Of a stretch of 64,000 bases of DNA, positions 33,721 through 43,402 are shown piece after piece. Each line of letters starts with the position of its first letter. Position 1 is the stretch's first letter. The stretch lies in assembly GCF_026625985.1 (NCBI RefSeq), contig NZ_CP113116.1, forward strand, positions 4,960,001 to 5,024,000, in the 5' to 3' direction. The notes beneath the pieces are model-generated. The model saw only the letters and a program-made list of their open reading frames with translations, searched no databases and was not told where the DNA came from. This DNA is from Mycobacterium sp. Aquia_213 (GTDB lineage: Bacteria; Actinomycetota; Actinomycetes; Mycobacteriales; Mycobacteriaceae). Made by a program: the position numbers and the translations under genes.

Positions 33721-36061
33721 GCGCAAGTTCGGATTCCACGTCTTGGTAGGGCCGGCCGGACAAGTCGATAGTGACCGCGGCGATGGTGCCGCCGGTGAAG
33801 ATGAACGGCGCCTTGTACTGGCTGGACACTCCGGACCCGCCGTTGCGGCCGACGGTGATGCCGGCACCCGCCAAACCGAAGGTTCCGGGGTGGGTGGTCA
33901 CATCCGCGAGCGTGCCGACCACCTCGTCGTCAATGAACAGGGTGACGTCGCCCAGCGGCGTATGACTGTTCGGCACGGTTCCGGTCCGCGCATAGTTGGC
34001 GCCGAAAAGGTGTCTGCCCAACGGCACCGCACCCGACGAGGACACCAGCTGCTGGCGCTCGCCGAGGAAGTTGTAGACGTAGTGCAGGCGTCCGTCCTGG
34101 ATGAACAGCACATGCCCGCCATGCGCACCGCCCTGCTTGAACAGCACGCCTTCGGCGCCGGTGGTATCCACGGTCACGTCGGCCAGCAGCGCGAACGAGC
34201 GGCCGCGGATTTCGGCCGCGGCACCGATTCCGACATCGGCGCAGTCCGGGTAGTAGATGTAGCTGGTCCGCTCCCCTACCAAGTGGGGCCGGAAACGGGT
34301 CAGCGTCTCCATCAGGTTGAGATCGGCCAGCGGCAGGCCGTTGTACTTTGCGGCTTCGGAAAACCACAGCGCCTTAAGCTCTTCCAGTTTCTCGGGTTGT
34401 TCGGCGGCCAGGTCGTGGCACTGGCTGCGGTCGGCCTCGATGTGGAACAGCTCCCAGCGATCGGCGTCGAAGTGCGACCAGCCGGCCGGCGTGGCGGCGT
34501 GCACGGTGTTGGCGAACCAGCCTTCGTGCCAGATGCCGCGGGTGCCCAGCATCGTGTAGAACTGCGTCTTCTTACCGGTGTCAGCGGCCGGATCCGCAAG
34601 GGCCACTTTGAAACTCACGCCTTCCAGTGGCTTCTGCGTAATGCCTTTGACCGTCTCCGGTGCGGTGATGTCCAGCAGGTCATAGATCGTCGGAGTGATG
34701 TCGGAGACGTTGACGTAGTTGTCGCGAACCTCGCCGTGCGCCGCAATTCCGTTGGGCCACGAGATGATTGCCGAGTCGGCAATGCCGCCCTCATGCGAGG
34801 CATAGCGCTTGTAGAGCTTGTAAGGAGTGTTGAAAGCCATCGCCCAGCCGATCGGGTAATGGTTGTAGGTCTCCGGTCCACCCAGGTGATCGAAGAGCTT
34901 CATGCTCTCCTCGACGGTGTCGATGTACCCGTTGAAGAATTTGCCCTCGTTCACCGATCCGTTCGGACCGCCCTCGCCGCTGGCGCCGTTGTCGGAGATC
35001 ACCACGATGATGGTGTTGTCCAGCTGGCCGGACTCCTCGAGATAGTCCAGGATTCGGCCGATCTGGGCATCGGTGTAGCTCAGGAAGCCGGCGAACACCT
35101 CGGCCATCCGCGAAAACAGCTTGCGCTCTTCGTCGTTCAGCGAGTCCCAAGGGCGAACCGTATCCTGCAGCGGCCACGCCTCACCGTTGGGCCCCTTGAC
35201 ATCCAGGTACGGATTGATCGGGGACAGTTCGGTGTCCGGCGGCACGAGCCCCATCGACTTCTGCTTTTCCAGCACGACCTCGCGGTAGCGTTCGTAGCCC
35301 ATGTCGAACTTGCCGGCGTACTTGTCGGCCCATTCCTTGAAGACGTGATGCGGCGCGTGTCCGGCGCCGGGGCACACGTAGCTGAACCAGGGCTTCTCGG
35401 GCGCAATCACCTTGGCATCGCGGATGAATTCGATTGTCTTGTCGGCGATGTCCTTGGACAGGTGGTAGCCGTCCTCGGGGGTGCCGGGCGCGTTCACCGG
35501 GTGGTTGTCGTAGACCAGGTCGGGGTACCACTGGTCGGTCTCGCCGCCCATGAATCCGTAAAATCGCTCGAAGCCGCGCGAGGTGGGCCAGTGCCGTTTC
35601 GTCGAGGCCATGCTGCACTCTTCGAGCGGCGTGAGGTGCCACTTGCCGACACAGTAAGTGTTGTAACCACGTTCGGCGAGCACCTCGGAGACCAGCGCGG
35701 TATCGGTCGGGATCCGGCCGTTGCAGTTCGGGAAACCGTCGGTGAATTCTTCGATGGTGGCCATACCCACGGTGGTGGCGTTGCGACCGGTCAGCAGCGA
35801 TGCCCGGGTCGGTGAGCACAGCGCGGTGGTGTGAAACTGCGACAGCCGGATGCCGCGCTCGGCAATCCGCGTCATCGCGGGCATCTCGACCAGGCCGCCG
35901 AAGCAGTCCCAGGTCGCGATGCCGGTGTCATCCCAGACCAGATACAGGATGTTCGGCGAATTCTCCGGGGCGGTCGGCGCCGCGTACGGACCCCAGTCCG
36001 GCTCCGAATCGCGAATGTCCAGTTCGATCTTGCCGTTAAAGTCAGGGGAGTCAGGAGACAT
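33701..36061 (-). CDS. atsA: Arylsulfatase AtsA
   Basis: 786-aa type I sulfatase that hydrolyses sulfate esters, orthologue of Rv0711. Metal-binding Asp44-Asp45 are in YLVWDDTG. The target of FGE is Cys82 in LCSPTRASLLTGRN, the C-x-P-x-R motif in its sulfatase form (CSPTR), with Arg86. Further sites are CVGKWHLTPLEE and VISDNGASGEGGPNG. A C-terminal beta-rich domain (VGRNGGSGVSSQYKAPFIF) extends beyond the catalytic core. It is separated from the S10 operon by the terminator behind rpsQ, so it needs its own promoter at 36062-36157. Confidence 0.94.
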   Translation of the reverse strand: MSPDSPDFNGKIELDIRDSEPDWGPYAAPTAPENSPNILYLVWDDTGIATWDCFGGLVEMPAMTRIAERGIRLSQFHTTALCSPTRASLLTGRNATTVGMATIEEFTDGFPNCNGRIPTDTALVSEVLAERGYNTYCVGKWHLTPLEECSMASTKRHWPTSRGFERFYGFMGGETDQWYPDLVYDNHPVNAPGTPEDGYHLSKDIADKTIEFIRDAKVIAPEKPWFSYVCPGAGHAPHHVFKEWADKYAGKFDMGYERYREVVLEKQKSMGLVPPDTELSPINPYLDVKGPNGEAWPLQDTVRPWDSLNDEERKLFSRMAEVFAGFLSYTDAQIGRILDYLEESGQLDNTIIVVISDNGASGEGGPNGSVNEGKFFNGYIDTVEESMKLFDHLGGPETYNHYPIGWAMAFNTPYKLYKRYASHEGGIADSAIISWPNGIAAHGEVRDNYVNVSDITPTIYDLLDITAPETVKGITQKPLEGVSFKVALADPAADTGKKTQFYTMLGTRGIWHEGWFANTVHAATPAGWSHFDADRWELFHIEADRSQCHDLAAEQPEKLEELKALWFSEAAKYNGLPLADLNLMETLTRFRPHLVGERTSYIYYPDCADVGIGAAAEIRGRSFALLADVTVDTTGAEGVLFKQGGAHGGHVLFIQDGRLHYVYNFLGERQQLVSSSGAVPLGRHLFGANYARTGTVPNSHTPLGDVTLFIDDEVVGTLADVTTHPGTFGLAGAGITVGRNGGSGVSSQYKAPFIFTGGTIAAVTIDLSGRPYQDVESELALAFSRD

Positions 36062-36156
36062 GGGCCGAGCGTAACGCCATGGCGAAAATTCCGACCTTGT
36101 TTCGCCGTGGCGTTACCCCCGCAAGCGGGCGTTGCCCACGATTCACACCGAACGAC

Positions 36157-36188
36157 AAACGCCCGAAACCGTGAGGTCTCGGGCGTTG
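36157..36188 (-). terminator. Terminator of the S10 operon behind rpsQ
   Basis: AACGCCCGA (36158-36166) pairs with TCGGGCGTT (36179-36187); three more pairs after one mismatch enclose a GTGA loop. It lies 16 nt after the rpsQ stop, and the transcript continues with TTTGTCGTTC on the minus strand. It is a strong stem with a modest U-tract, as is common in mycobacteria. Confidence 0.75.
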
Positions 36189-36203
36189 CTTGTCGCTCGG
36201 GAG

Positions 36204-36548
36204 TTACTTGGCCTTTTCCAGCACCTCGACGAGACGCCACCGCTTGGTGGCCGACGTCGGGCGCGTCTCCATCAGCGAGACACGGTCGCCGACGCCGGCG
36301 ACGCTGTCCTCGTCGTGCGCCTTGACCTTCTTGGTCGTCCGGATGATCTTGCCGTACAGCGCGTGACGCATACGGTCTTCCAGCTCGACCACGATGGTCT
36401 TCTGCATCTTGTCGCTCACCACGTAGCCGATGCGCGTCTTGCGCCGGCCACGCGTCTTCGGGTTCGCCGGGGTGTGCTGGGGGCCCTTCTCCTTCGAAGC
36501 GCCATCCTTCGCAGCGGCCTGCTTGGGGGCGGCCTTAGCTTCTGCCAT
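36204..36548 (-). CDS. rpsQ: 30S ribosomal protein S17
   Basis: 114-aa 16S-rRNA-binding protein, last gene of the S10 operon. The S17 core is RKTRIGYVVSDKMQKTIVVE with a basic loop KIIRTTKKVKAHDE. A 35-residue Ala/Lys-rich N-terminal tail precedes it. ATG at 36548 is preferred to GTG at 36551 because AAGGA then sits 6 nt upstream; either start overlaps the rpmC stop. Confidence 0.96.
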   Translation of the reverse strand: MAEAKAAPKQAAAKDGASKEKGPQHTPANPKTRGRRKTRIGYVVSDKMQKTIVVELEDRMRHALYGKIIRTTKKVKAHDEDSVAGVGDRVSLMETRPTSATKRWRLVEVLEKAK

Positions 36549-36793
36549 CACGATTCCTTATTTCCGTCGGATCCGTCAGGACCACTTGCCAGGCCCAGCT
36601 CTCGTTCACGCAGCACCGTGTAGACACGGGCGATTTCCGAACGCACCGTGCGCAGCCGGCGGTTGTTGTTGAGCTGTCCGGTCGCCATTTGGAAGCGGAG
36701 GTTGAACAGCTCCTCCTTGGATTCACGCAGGCGTTCGGTCAGCTCCTCGTCGGTGAGCTCGCGCAGTTCGCCAGGCGAAATACCCACTGCCAT
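36548..36793 (-). CDS. rpmC: 50S ribosomal protein L29
   Basis: 81-aa protein at the exit tunnel. The open frame is longer, but MAVGISPGELRELTDEEL is the family start, and its ATG overlaps the rplP stop by one base (TGATG). The conserved helix pair RESKEELFNLRFQMATGQL and RTVRSEIARVYTVLRERE is present. The short C-terminal tail is Gly/Ser/Asp-rich. Confidence 0.96.
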   Translation of the reverse strand: MAVGISPGELRELTDEELTERLRESKEELFNLRFQMATGQLNNNRRLRTVRSEIARVYTVLRERELGLASGPDGSDGNKES

Positions 36794-37209
36794 CAGAACT
36801 GATCCTCTCGGGTGATGATGCGTGCCTTGATCGGCAGCTTGTGAATTGCTCGGGTGAGCGCCTCGCGGGCGGTCTGCTCGTTGGGGTAGCTGAGCTCGAA
36901 CAGCACCCGGCCCGGCTTGACGTTGACGACCCACCACTCCGGCGAGCCTTTACCCGAACCCATGCGGGTTTCCGCGGGCTTCTTGGTCAGCGGACGGTCG
37001 GGGAAGACGTTGATCCACACCTTGCCGCCACGCTTGATGTGCCGGTTGATCGCGATACGAGCCGACTCGATCTGCCGGTTGGTGACGTAGGCGTGCTCGA
37101 GGGCCTGGATACCGAAGTCGCCGAAGTTCACCTCCGTGCCACCGCTGGCGATGCCGCGCTGGCGGGGATGGTGTTGCTTGCGGTGCTTAACTCTGCGGGG
37201 AATCAACAT
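36793..37209 (-). CDS. rplP: 50S ribosomal protein L16
   Basis: 138-aa protein near the peptidyl-transferase centre and A-site tRNA. It begins MLIPRRVKHRKQHHPRQRG, with MGSGKGSPEWWVVNVKPGR in the middle. It lies 3 nt downstream of rpsC and overlaps rpmC by one base. Confidence 0.97.
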   Translation of the reverse strand: MLIPRRVKHRKQHHPRQRGIASGGTEVNFGDFGIQALEHAYVTNRQIESARIAINRHIKRGGKVWINVFPDRPLTKKPAETRMGSGKGSPEWWVVNVKPGRVLFELSYPNEQTAREALTRAIHKLPIKARIITREDQF

Positions 37210-37212
37210 GAT

Positions 37213-38042
<830 letters not shown>

Positions 38043-38043
<1 letters not shown>

Positions 38044-38591
38044 TAGTCTGAGCCTCCCTTCGCGTCAGAAGTCTCAGACGTCTTGGCTTCAGATTGGGGC
38101 GCAGCCTTTTTCGCGGGCGCCTTCTTGGCGGCCGGCGCCTTCTTCGCGGGCGCGTTGGCCGGCGCCTTCGCGGCGGCCTTGCTGCCCTCGGCGCGGCGAG
38201 TCCGCGACGACTTCGACGACTGCTGGTCCTTGCTCGGGCGGCTTTCCACCACCACGGTGATGTGGCTGGTGCGCCGGCGGATCCGGAACGCACGACCCTG
38301 GGCGCGCGGACGGATTCGCTTGGCGGTCGGGCCCTCGTCGGCGTAGACCGAGGCGACCACCAGGGTCGCCGGGTCCAGGCCGTCGTTGTTCTGCGCGTTG
38401 GCCGCGGCGCTGGCGATCACCTTGGCGACCGGCTCACTGGCGGCCTGCGGCGCCCAGCGCAAGATGTCGAGCGCGTCGGCCACCGACTTGCCGCGCACCA
38501 GGTCGATGACCCGGCGCGCCTTTGTCGGCGAAACCCGCACGAACCGTGCTTTGGCGACGGCCGACGGATATTCCGTCGTCGTGGTGCTCAT
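38043..38591 (-). CDS. rplV: 50S ribosomal protein L22 with Ala/Lys-rich C-terminal tail
   Basis: 182-aa protein lining the exit tunnel. The conserved domain is the first 115 residues (VSPTKARRVIDLVRGKSVAD and RPRAQGRAFRIRRRTSHITV). It then has a tail of about 65 residues dominated by Ala, Lys and Pro (KKAPAAKKAPAKKA). Such histone-like tails are seen on mycobacterial L22. The hairpin tip that touches macrolides is in RRTSHITVV. Confidence 0.97.
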
Positions 38592-38869
38592 CGGCGCTTG
38601 GCCTTTCGGTCGTCCTTGATGTGGCCCTTGAAGGTGCGCGTCGGTGCGAATTCACCGAGCTTGTGGCCGACCATCGCCTCGGTGACGAACACCGGGACGT
38701 GCTTGCGGCCGTCGTGCACCGCAAACGTGTGGCCAATGAAGTCGGGAATGATCGTCGAACGGCGCGACCAGGTCTTGATGACCTGCTTGCTGTTCTTCTC
38801 GTTCTGCACGTCCACCTTCTTGAGCAGGTGGTCGTCCACGAACGGTCCCTTTTTCAGGCTGCGTGGCAT
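38588..38869 (-). CDS. rpsS: 30S ribosomal protein S19
   Basis: 93-aa protein of the 30S head. It begins MPRSLKKGPFVDDHLLKKV and includes RRSTIIPDFIGHTFAVHDG and GHKLGEFAPTRTFKGH. It overlaps rplV by 4 nt (ATGA). Confidence 0.98.
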   Translation of the reverse strand: MPRSLKKGPFVDDHLLKKVDVQNEKNSKQVIKTWSRRSTIIPDFIGHTFAVHDGRKHVPVFVTEAMVGHKLGEFAPTRTFKGHIKDDRKAKRR

Positions 38870-38887
38870 CTGTTACTCCTCGACTTC

Positions 38888-39730
38888 CTAGCGACCGTGC
38901 TTCTTGCCGGTGCGCCGGCGTCGGACAATGAGCTTGTTACTGGCCTTGTTCGGCTGACGGGTACGGCCCTCGGGCTTACCCCACGGGCTGACCGGGTGAC
39001 GACCACCGGAGGTCTTGCCCTCACCACCACCGTGCGGGTGGTCCACCGGGTTCATCACGACACCTCGGACGGTCGGACGCTTGCCCTTCCAGCGCATACG
39101 ACCGGCCTTGCCCCAGTTGATGTTCGCCTGCTCGGCGTTGCCCACCTCGCCGACGGTGGCGCGGCAGCGCACGTCGACGCGGCGGATCTCACCGCTGGGC
39201 ATACGCAGCGACGCGTAGGTGCCCTCTTTACCGAGCAACTGGATGCTGGATCCGGCCGACCGCGCCATCTTGGCGCCCCCGCCCGGGCGCAGCTCCACGG
39301 CGTGGATCAACGTACCGGCCGGGATGTTGCGCAACGGCAGGTTGTTACCCGGCTTGATGTCGGCGTTGGCGCCCGACTCCACCACATCGCCCTGCGAGAG
39401 GCCCTGTGGGGCAATGATGTAGCGCTTCTCCCCATCCAGGAAGTGCAGCAGCGCGATGTTCGCGGTGCGGTTCGGGTCGTACTCGATGTGCGCGACCTTG
39501 GCGTTGACACCGTCTTTGTCGTTGCGCCGGAAGTCGATCACCCGGTAGGCACGCTTGTGACCCCCACCCTTGTGACGAGTGGTGATGCGGCCGTGGGCAT
39601 TACGCCCACCGTGCCCGTGCAGCGGGCGCACCAGCGACTTCTCCGGCTCCGAACGAGTGACCTCGGCGAAGTCGGACACGCTCGCGCCGCGACGACCCGG
39701 GGTCGTCGGCTTGTATTTGCGAATTGCCAT
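38888..39730 (-). CDS. rplB: 50S ribosomal protein L2
   Basis: 280-aa core protein of the peptidyl-transferase region. Markers are RHKGGGHKRAYRVIDF, the VDHPHGGGEGK motif with its essential His, and PVSPWGKPEGRTRQPNKAS. It lies 29 nt behind rplW and 18 nt ahead of rpsS. Confidence 0.98.
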   Translation of the reverse strand: MAIRKYKPTTPGRRGASVSDFAEVTRSEPEKSLVRPLHGHGGRNAHGRITTRHKGGGHKRAYRVIDFRRNDKDGVNAKVAHIEYDPNRTANIALLHFLDGEKRYIIAPQGLSQGDVVESGANADIKPGNNLPLRNIPAGTLIHAVELRPGGGAKMARSAGSSIQLLGKEGTYASLRMPSGEIRRVDVRCRATVGEVGNAEQANINWGKAGRMRWKGKRPTVRGVVMNPVDHPHGGGEGKTSGGRHPVSPWGKPEGRTRQPNKASNKLIVRRRRTGKKHGR

Positions 39731-39759
39731 GTCTTATCAGGTCTTTCTCTCGGGCGCGG

Positions 39760-40062
39760 CTAGGCCGGTGCTCCGAACAGGTCAATCGGCTTGCTGCCCG
39801 GGGCCAGGGTGACAATCGCGCGCTTGGTGCCTTTGCGCTTGCCAAACCCGGTCCGGGTGCGCTTCCGCTTGCCCTGCCGGTTCGCGGTGTTCACCGATGC
39901 GACCTTGACGGAGAAGATCTTCTCGATAGCGATCTTGATCTGCGTCTTGTTCGAATCGGGATGCACCACGAAGGTGTACACGTTGTCGTCGAGCAGGCTG
40001 TACGACTTCTCCGAGATGACCGGAGCCAGGATGATGTCGCGTGGGTCAGTGACGGTCGCCAT
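39760..40062 (-). CDS. rplW: 50S ribosomal protein L23
   Basis: 100-aa exit-tunnel protein that docks trigger factor and SRP. Signature segments are ILAPVISEKSYSLLDDN, FVVHPDSNKTQIKIAIEKIF and KRKRTRTGFGKRKGTKRA. It overlaps rplD by one base. Confidence 0.97.
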   Translation of the reverse strand: MATVTDPRDIILAPVISEKSYSLLDDNVYTFVVHPDSNKTQIKIAIEKIFSVKVASVNTANRQGKRKRTRTGFGKRKGTKRAIVTLAPGSKPIDLFGAPA

Positions 40063-40730
40063 CAGGCCGAAACCTCCACATCATTGTTGTCAGCGTTGCC
40101 CGTTGCCGCGGCGATGTAGGCGTTGAGCGCCTCGACGCTGAACACCACATCATCGGAGCGCAGCACGTCGTAGGTGTTGAGCTGACCGGGCGCCAGGATG
40201 TGCACACCCGGTATGTTGCGCACGCTCTTGGCACCGGCCTCGTCGGTGCTGCCGATGACGACCAGCACCTGCTTGCGATCGGTCAGCGTGTTCAGAAACG
40301 CCTTGGCGCTCTTGGTCGACGGAGTCTGACCCGACACCAGCTCGGTGATCGCATGGATGCGGCCGTTGCGGGCCCGGTCGGACAGCGCCCCGCGCAGTGC
40401 CGCCGCGATCATCTTCTTCGGCGTGCGCTGGCTGTAGTCGCGCGGCTTGGGACCGTGCACGACACCACCACCGGCGAACTGCGGGGCGCGCGTCGAACCC
40501 TGCCGCGCGCGTCCGGTGCCCTTCTGCCGGTAAGGCTTACGGCCACCACCGCTGACCTCGCCGCGCGTCTTGGTCGAGTGCGTGCCCTGGCGGGCTGCCG
40601 CGCGCTGCGCGGTGACCACCTGGTGCATCAACGCGATATTGGCTGGGGCGTCGAACAATTCGGCGGGCAGCTCGATGGAGCCGTCGACCTTGCCGTCCGG
40701 CGTCTTTACGTCAATCTTTACCGCTGCCAT
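40062..40730 (-). CDS. rplD: 50S ribosomal protein L4
   Basis: 222-aa 23S-rRNA-binding protein whose loop reaches the exit tunnel. The loop is KTRGEVSGGGRKPYRQKGTG, the site of macrolide-associated changes in other bacteria; no anomaly is visible. It overlaps rplC by one base. In E. coli L4 represses its own operon; two hairpins occur in the rpsJ leader here. Confidence 0.97.
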   Translation of the reverse strand: MAAVKIDVKTPDGKVDGSIELPAELFDAPANIALMHQVVTAQRAAARQGTHSTKTRGEVSGGGRKPYRQKGTGRARQGSTRAPQFAGGGVVHGPKPRDYSQRTPKKMIAAALRGALSDRARNGRIHAITELVSGQTPSTKSAKAFLNTLTDRKQVLVVIGSTDEAGAKSVRNIPGVHILAPGQLNTYDVLRSDDVVFSVEALNAYIAAATGNADNNDVEVSA

Positions 40731-41383
40731 TACTTCTCACCTCGTTTGATCGCGGTGCGAACCACAACGAGTCCGCCGGTGCGGCCGGGGACCGCACCCT
40801 TGATCAGCAGCACGCCGTTCTCGGCATCGACCTTGTGCACCACCAGGTTCTGCACGGTCACCCGGTCGTTACCCATCCGGCCCGCCATCCGCGTGCCCTT
40901 GAAGACGCGCGCGGGAGTGGCGCAGCCGCCGATGGAACCCGGACGACGGTGCACCGCCTGGGCACCGTGGCTGGCGCCCTGGCCACGGAAGCCGTGGCGC
41001 TTCATGGTGCCGGCGAAGCCCTTGCCCTTGGAGGTACCGGTCACGTCGACATAGGCGCCGTCGGCGAAGATCTCCGCCGTCAGCTCCTGGCCGACCTCGT
41101 ATTCAGCGGCCGCCTCCGGGTTGTCCAGACGCAGCTCCGCCAAGTGACGGCGCGGGTTCACGCCCGCGGCGGTGTACTGGCCCGTGACGGGCTTGTTGAC
41201 TTTCCGTGGGCTGATCTCGCCGTAGGCCAACTGCACGGCGCTGTAGCCGTCGAGTTCCGGGGTGCGGATCCGCGTGACCACGTTGGGTCCCGCTTTGACC
41301 ACCGTCACCGGCACGACCCGGTTGTTCTCGTCGAACACCTGCGTCATGCCCAGCTTGGTACCCAGAATGCCTTTTCTTGCCAT
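40730..41383 (-). CDS. rplC: 50S ribosomal protein L3
   Basis: 217-aa protein near the peptidyl-transferase centre. It starts MARKGILGTKLGMTQVFDE and contains GFAGTMKRHGFRGQGASHG and GSIGGCATPARVFKGTRMAG. It lies 14 nt downstream of rpsJ. Confidence 0.98.
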   Translation of the reverse strand: MARKGILGTKLGMTQVFDENNRVVPVTVVKAGPNVVTRIRTPELDGYSAVQLAYGEISPRKVNKPVTGQYTAAGVNPRRHLAELRLDNPEAAAEYEVGQELTAEIFADGAYVDVTGTSKGKGFAGTMKRHGFRGQGASHGAQAVHRRPGSIGGCATPARVFKGTRMAGRMGNDRVTVQNLVVHKVDAENGVLLIKGAVPGRTGGLVVVRTAIKRGEK

Positions 41384-41397
41384 GAGTTCTGGATCTC

Positions 41398-41703
41398 CTA
41401 CTGGATGTTGACGTCGACACTGGCCGGAAGATCGATGCGCATCAGCGCGTCAACGGTCTTCGGCGTCGGATCAAGAATGTCGATCAACCGCTTGTGGGTG
41501 CGCATCTCGAAGTGCTCCCGCGAGTCCTTGTACTTATGCGGGGAGCGGATGACGCAATACACATTCTTCTCGGTCGGCAGCGGCACCGGCCCTACGACGC
41601 TGGCACCCGTGCGGACGACGGTCTCGACGATCTTGCGCGCCGAGGCGTCAATAGCCTCATGGTCGTAGGCCTTAAGCCTGATGCGGATCTTCTGTCCCGC
41701 CAC
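41398..41703 (-). CDS. rpsJ: 30S ribosomal protein S10 (NusE)
   Basis: 101-aa protein that also acts as the antitermination factor NusE. It starts AGQKIRIRLKAYDHEAID and includes VGPVPLPTEKNVYCVIRSPH. The open frame is longer, but the GTG at 41703 gives the standard length and has AGGAGA just upstream. First gene of the S10 operon. Confidence 0.98.
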   Translation of the reverse strand: MAGQKIRIRLKAYDHEAIDASARKIVETVVRTGASVVGPVPLPTEKNVYCVIRSPHKYKDSREHFEMRTHKRLIDILDPTPKTVDALMRIDLPASVDVNIQ

Positions 41704-41728
41704 GCTTCTCCTACCCTCACTCCTCTGG

Positions 41729-41748
41729 AGGCCCGGGTGTCCGGGCCT
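41729..41748 (-). promoter_or_regulatory. Hairpin 1 in the rpsJ leader
   Basis: Perfect 7-bp stem AGGCCCG/CGGGCCT with a 6-nt loop, 25 nt upstream of the rpsJ start. It is close enough to the ribosome-binding site to affect initiation. A second perfect 7-bp hairpin, TCGGCCG/CGGCCGA with a TCTG loop, lies at 41771-41788. Confidence 0.5.
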
Positions 41749-41981
41749 GGTGCCCCCGGCGCGCTTCGACTCGGCCGTCTGCGGCCGATCGAGCGTCGCG
41801 CCGGTTAATGCGCCGCTGTTTACCTGTCGTGGTCCACCGGCCCCCGCGCTCGGGTGTGTCACCCGCACGCAGCCTCAATCGCGGCCAAATTCGTCGCCAA
41901 TAAGGGTGGGACCGGACGCGCCCGTTTGGGCGCTGGTCGTATGCCCGGCCAGGCGCGAACCCGGCTCAAGGCAACCCGAAC

Positions 41982-42009
41982 AGTATGCCCTAGATCATGG
42001 CCCAAACAA
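41982..42009 (-). promoter_or_regulatory. Candidate sigma-A promoter of the S10 operon
   Basis: On the minus strand TTGTTT (42009-42004), a 16-nt spacer, then CATACT (41987-41982). It would give a leader of roughly 270 nt carrying both hairpins before rpsJ. Only sequence match supports it. Confidence 0.4.
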
Positions 42010-42151
42010 AATCCCGCCCAAATCCCGGGCAGAATCTCGCGACCAGGTCAGATAGGCAATTTCGAATAGTAGCGAGGACAGCGGTCCTTCGCCGATGGTC
42101 ACCCCGCACTTAGCGTCGGATTAGGAGGCAAATCCGCGCAAAAGGGGGGCC

Positions 42152-43402
42152 ATGAGCACGCCGATTGTGGATGAAGCCGCGAAGGTGCTGATCGACCCCA
42201 TCGCCTACACCGACGAGGCTCGCTTTCATGCGGCGCTGACCCACTTACGCGCACACGCGCCGGTGTCCCTGGTCGACCAGGCGCCCTACCGGCCGTTCTG
42301 GGCCATCACCAAGCATGCCGACATCATCGAGATCGAGCGCGCCGATCACTTGTTCATCAACGAAGCCAGGACGGTGCTGGCTACCGCCGCTGTCGACGCC
42401 GTCGAGCGCGCCCGGCTCGACGCCGGGGTGGGCCTGCGCACCCTGGTCCACATGGACGACCCCGACCACCGGGTGTTTCGCGCCATCGGTGCGGACTGGT
42501 TTCGGCCCAGGGCGATGCGAGCGCTGCAGGCTCGCATCGCCGAGCTGGCCACGATCTATGTCGACAAAATGGCGGCCGCCGGCGACAAATGTGACTTCGT
42601 GAAAGAGATCGCGGTGAACTACCCGCTCTATGTGATCTTGTCGCTGCTCGGTCTGCCGGAATCGGACTTTGGTCGCATCCTCGCGCTGACCCAGGAGCTC
42701 TTCGGCCGCAACGACGCCGAACGTCGCCGGGGCAGCACACCCGAGCAGCAGGTCGAGGTGGTGCAGGATTTGTTCGCCTATTTCACCGCACTCACCGCTT
42801 CGCGGCGCGCACAACCAACCGACGACCTGGCCTCGGCGATCGCCAACGCCAAGATCGACGGCGAGCCGCTGTCCGACATGGACGCCGCGTCCTACTACGT
42901 CATCGTCGCCACCGCCGGCCACGACACCACCAGCTCGACGATCGCCGGCGGTCTGCAGGCGTTGATCGAAAACCCGGATCAGCGCGAGCGATTGACCGAC
43001 AACCCGGGCCTGATGCCACACGCCGCCGAAGAGATGATCCGCTGGGTCACTCCGGTCAAGGAATTCATGCGCACCGCCGTCGATGACACCGCCATCCGCG
43101 GAGTGCCGATCGCCAAGGGGGAATCGCTGTATCTGTCCTACGTGTCGGCCAACCGCGACGAGGACGTGTTCGACGATCCGTTCCGATTCGACATCGGCCG
43201 AAACCCGAACAAGCACTTGGCATTCGGCTACGGCGCGCATTTCTGCCTGGGCGCGACGCTGGCCCGCATGGAGGTGAAAAGCTTCTTCGCCGAACTGCTG
43301 CCGCGGCTGAAATCCATTGAGCTCGATGGAGAACCGGAACTGATCGCCACGACGTTCGTCGGTGGGCTCAAGCACCTGCCGATTCGATGCTCGCTGCGCT
43401 AG
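42152..43402 (+). CDS. Cytochrome P450
   Basis: 416-aa haem monooxygenase. The I-helix oxygen-binding motif is ATAGHDTTSS (about 253-262), the ExxR pair is Glu294/Arg297 (EEMIRW) and the haem-ligand loop is FGYGAHFCLGATLAR with Cys365. The sequence is a soluble class I type, needing a ferredoxin and reductase; neither is adjacent. The substrate is unknown. It is absent from this position in M. tuberculosis. It overlaps the convergent TetR gene by 35 nt. Confidence 0.94.
   Translation: MSTPIVDEAAKVLIDPIAYTDEARFHAALTHLRAHAPVSLVDQAPYRPFWAITKHADIIEIERADHLFINEARTVLATAAVDAVERARLDAGVGLRTLVHMDDPDHRVFRAIGADWFRPRAMRALQARIAELATIYVDKMAAAGDKCDFVKEIAVNYPLYVILSLLGLPESDFGRILALTQELFGRNDAERRRGSTPEQQVEVVQDLFAYFTALTASRRAQPTDDLASAIANAKIDGEPLSDMDAASYYVIVATAGHDTTSSTIAGGLQALIENPDQRERLTDNPGLMPHAAEEMIRWVTPVKEFMRTAVDDTAIRGVPIAKGESLYLSYVSANRDEDVFDDPFRFDIGRNPNKHLAFGYGAHFCLGATLARMEVKSFFAELLPRLKSIELDGEPELIATTFVGGLKHLPIRCSLR

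Larger units (their letters stand above)
41704..42151. other. S10 leader and divergent promoter region
   Basis: 448 bp between rpsJ and the divergent P450 gene, with no gene. On the rpsJ side it holds two hairpins and a candidate promoter (listed separately). On the P450 side AAAAGGGGGG precedes the ATG at 42152; no promoter for the P450 could be assigned with confidence. Confidence 0.7.

Noticed and set aside
33506..35815. 769-codon plus-strand open frame antisense to atsA
   Set aside because: Shadow of the sulfatase gene. The atsA frame contains all catalytic motifs, while the antisense frame has none and no ribosome-binding site.
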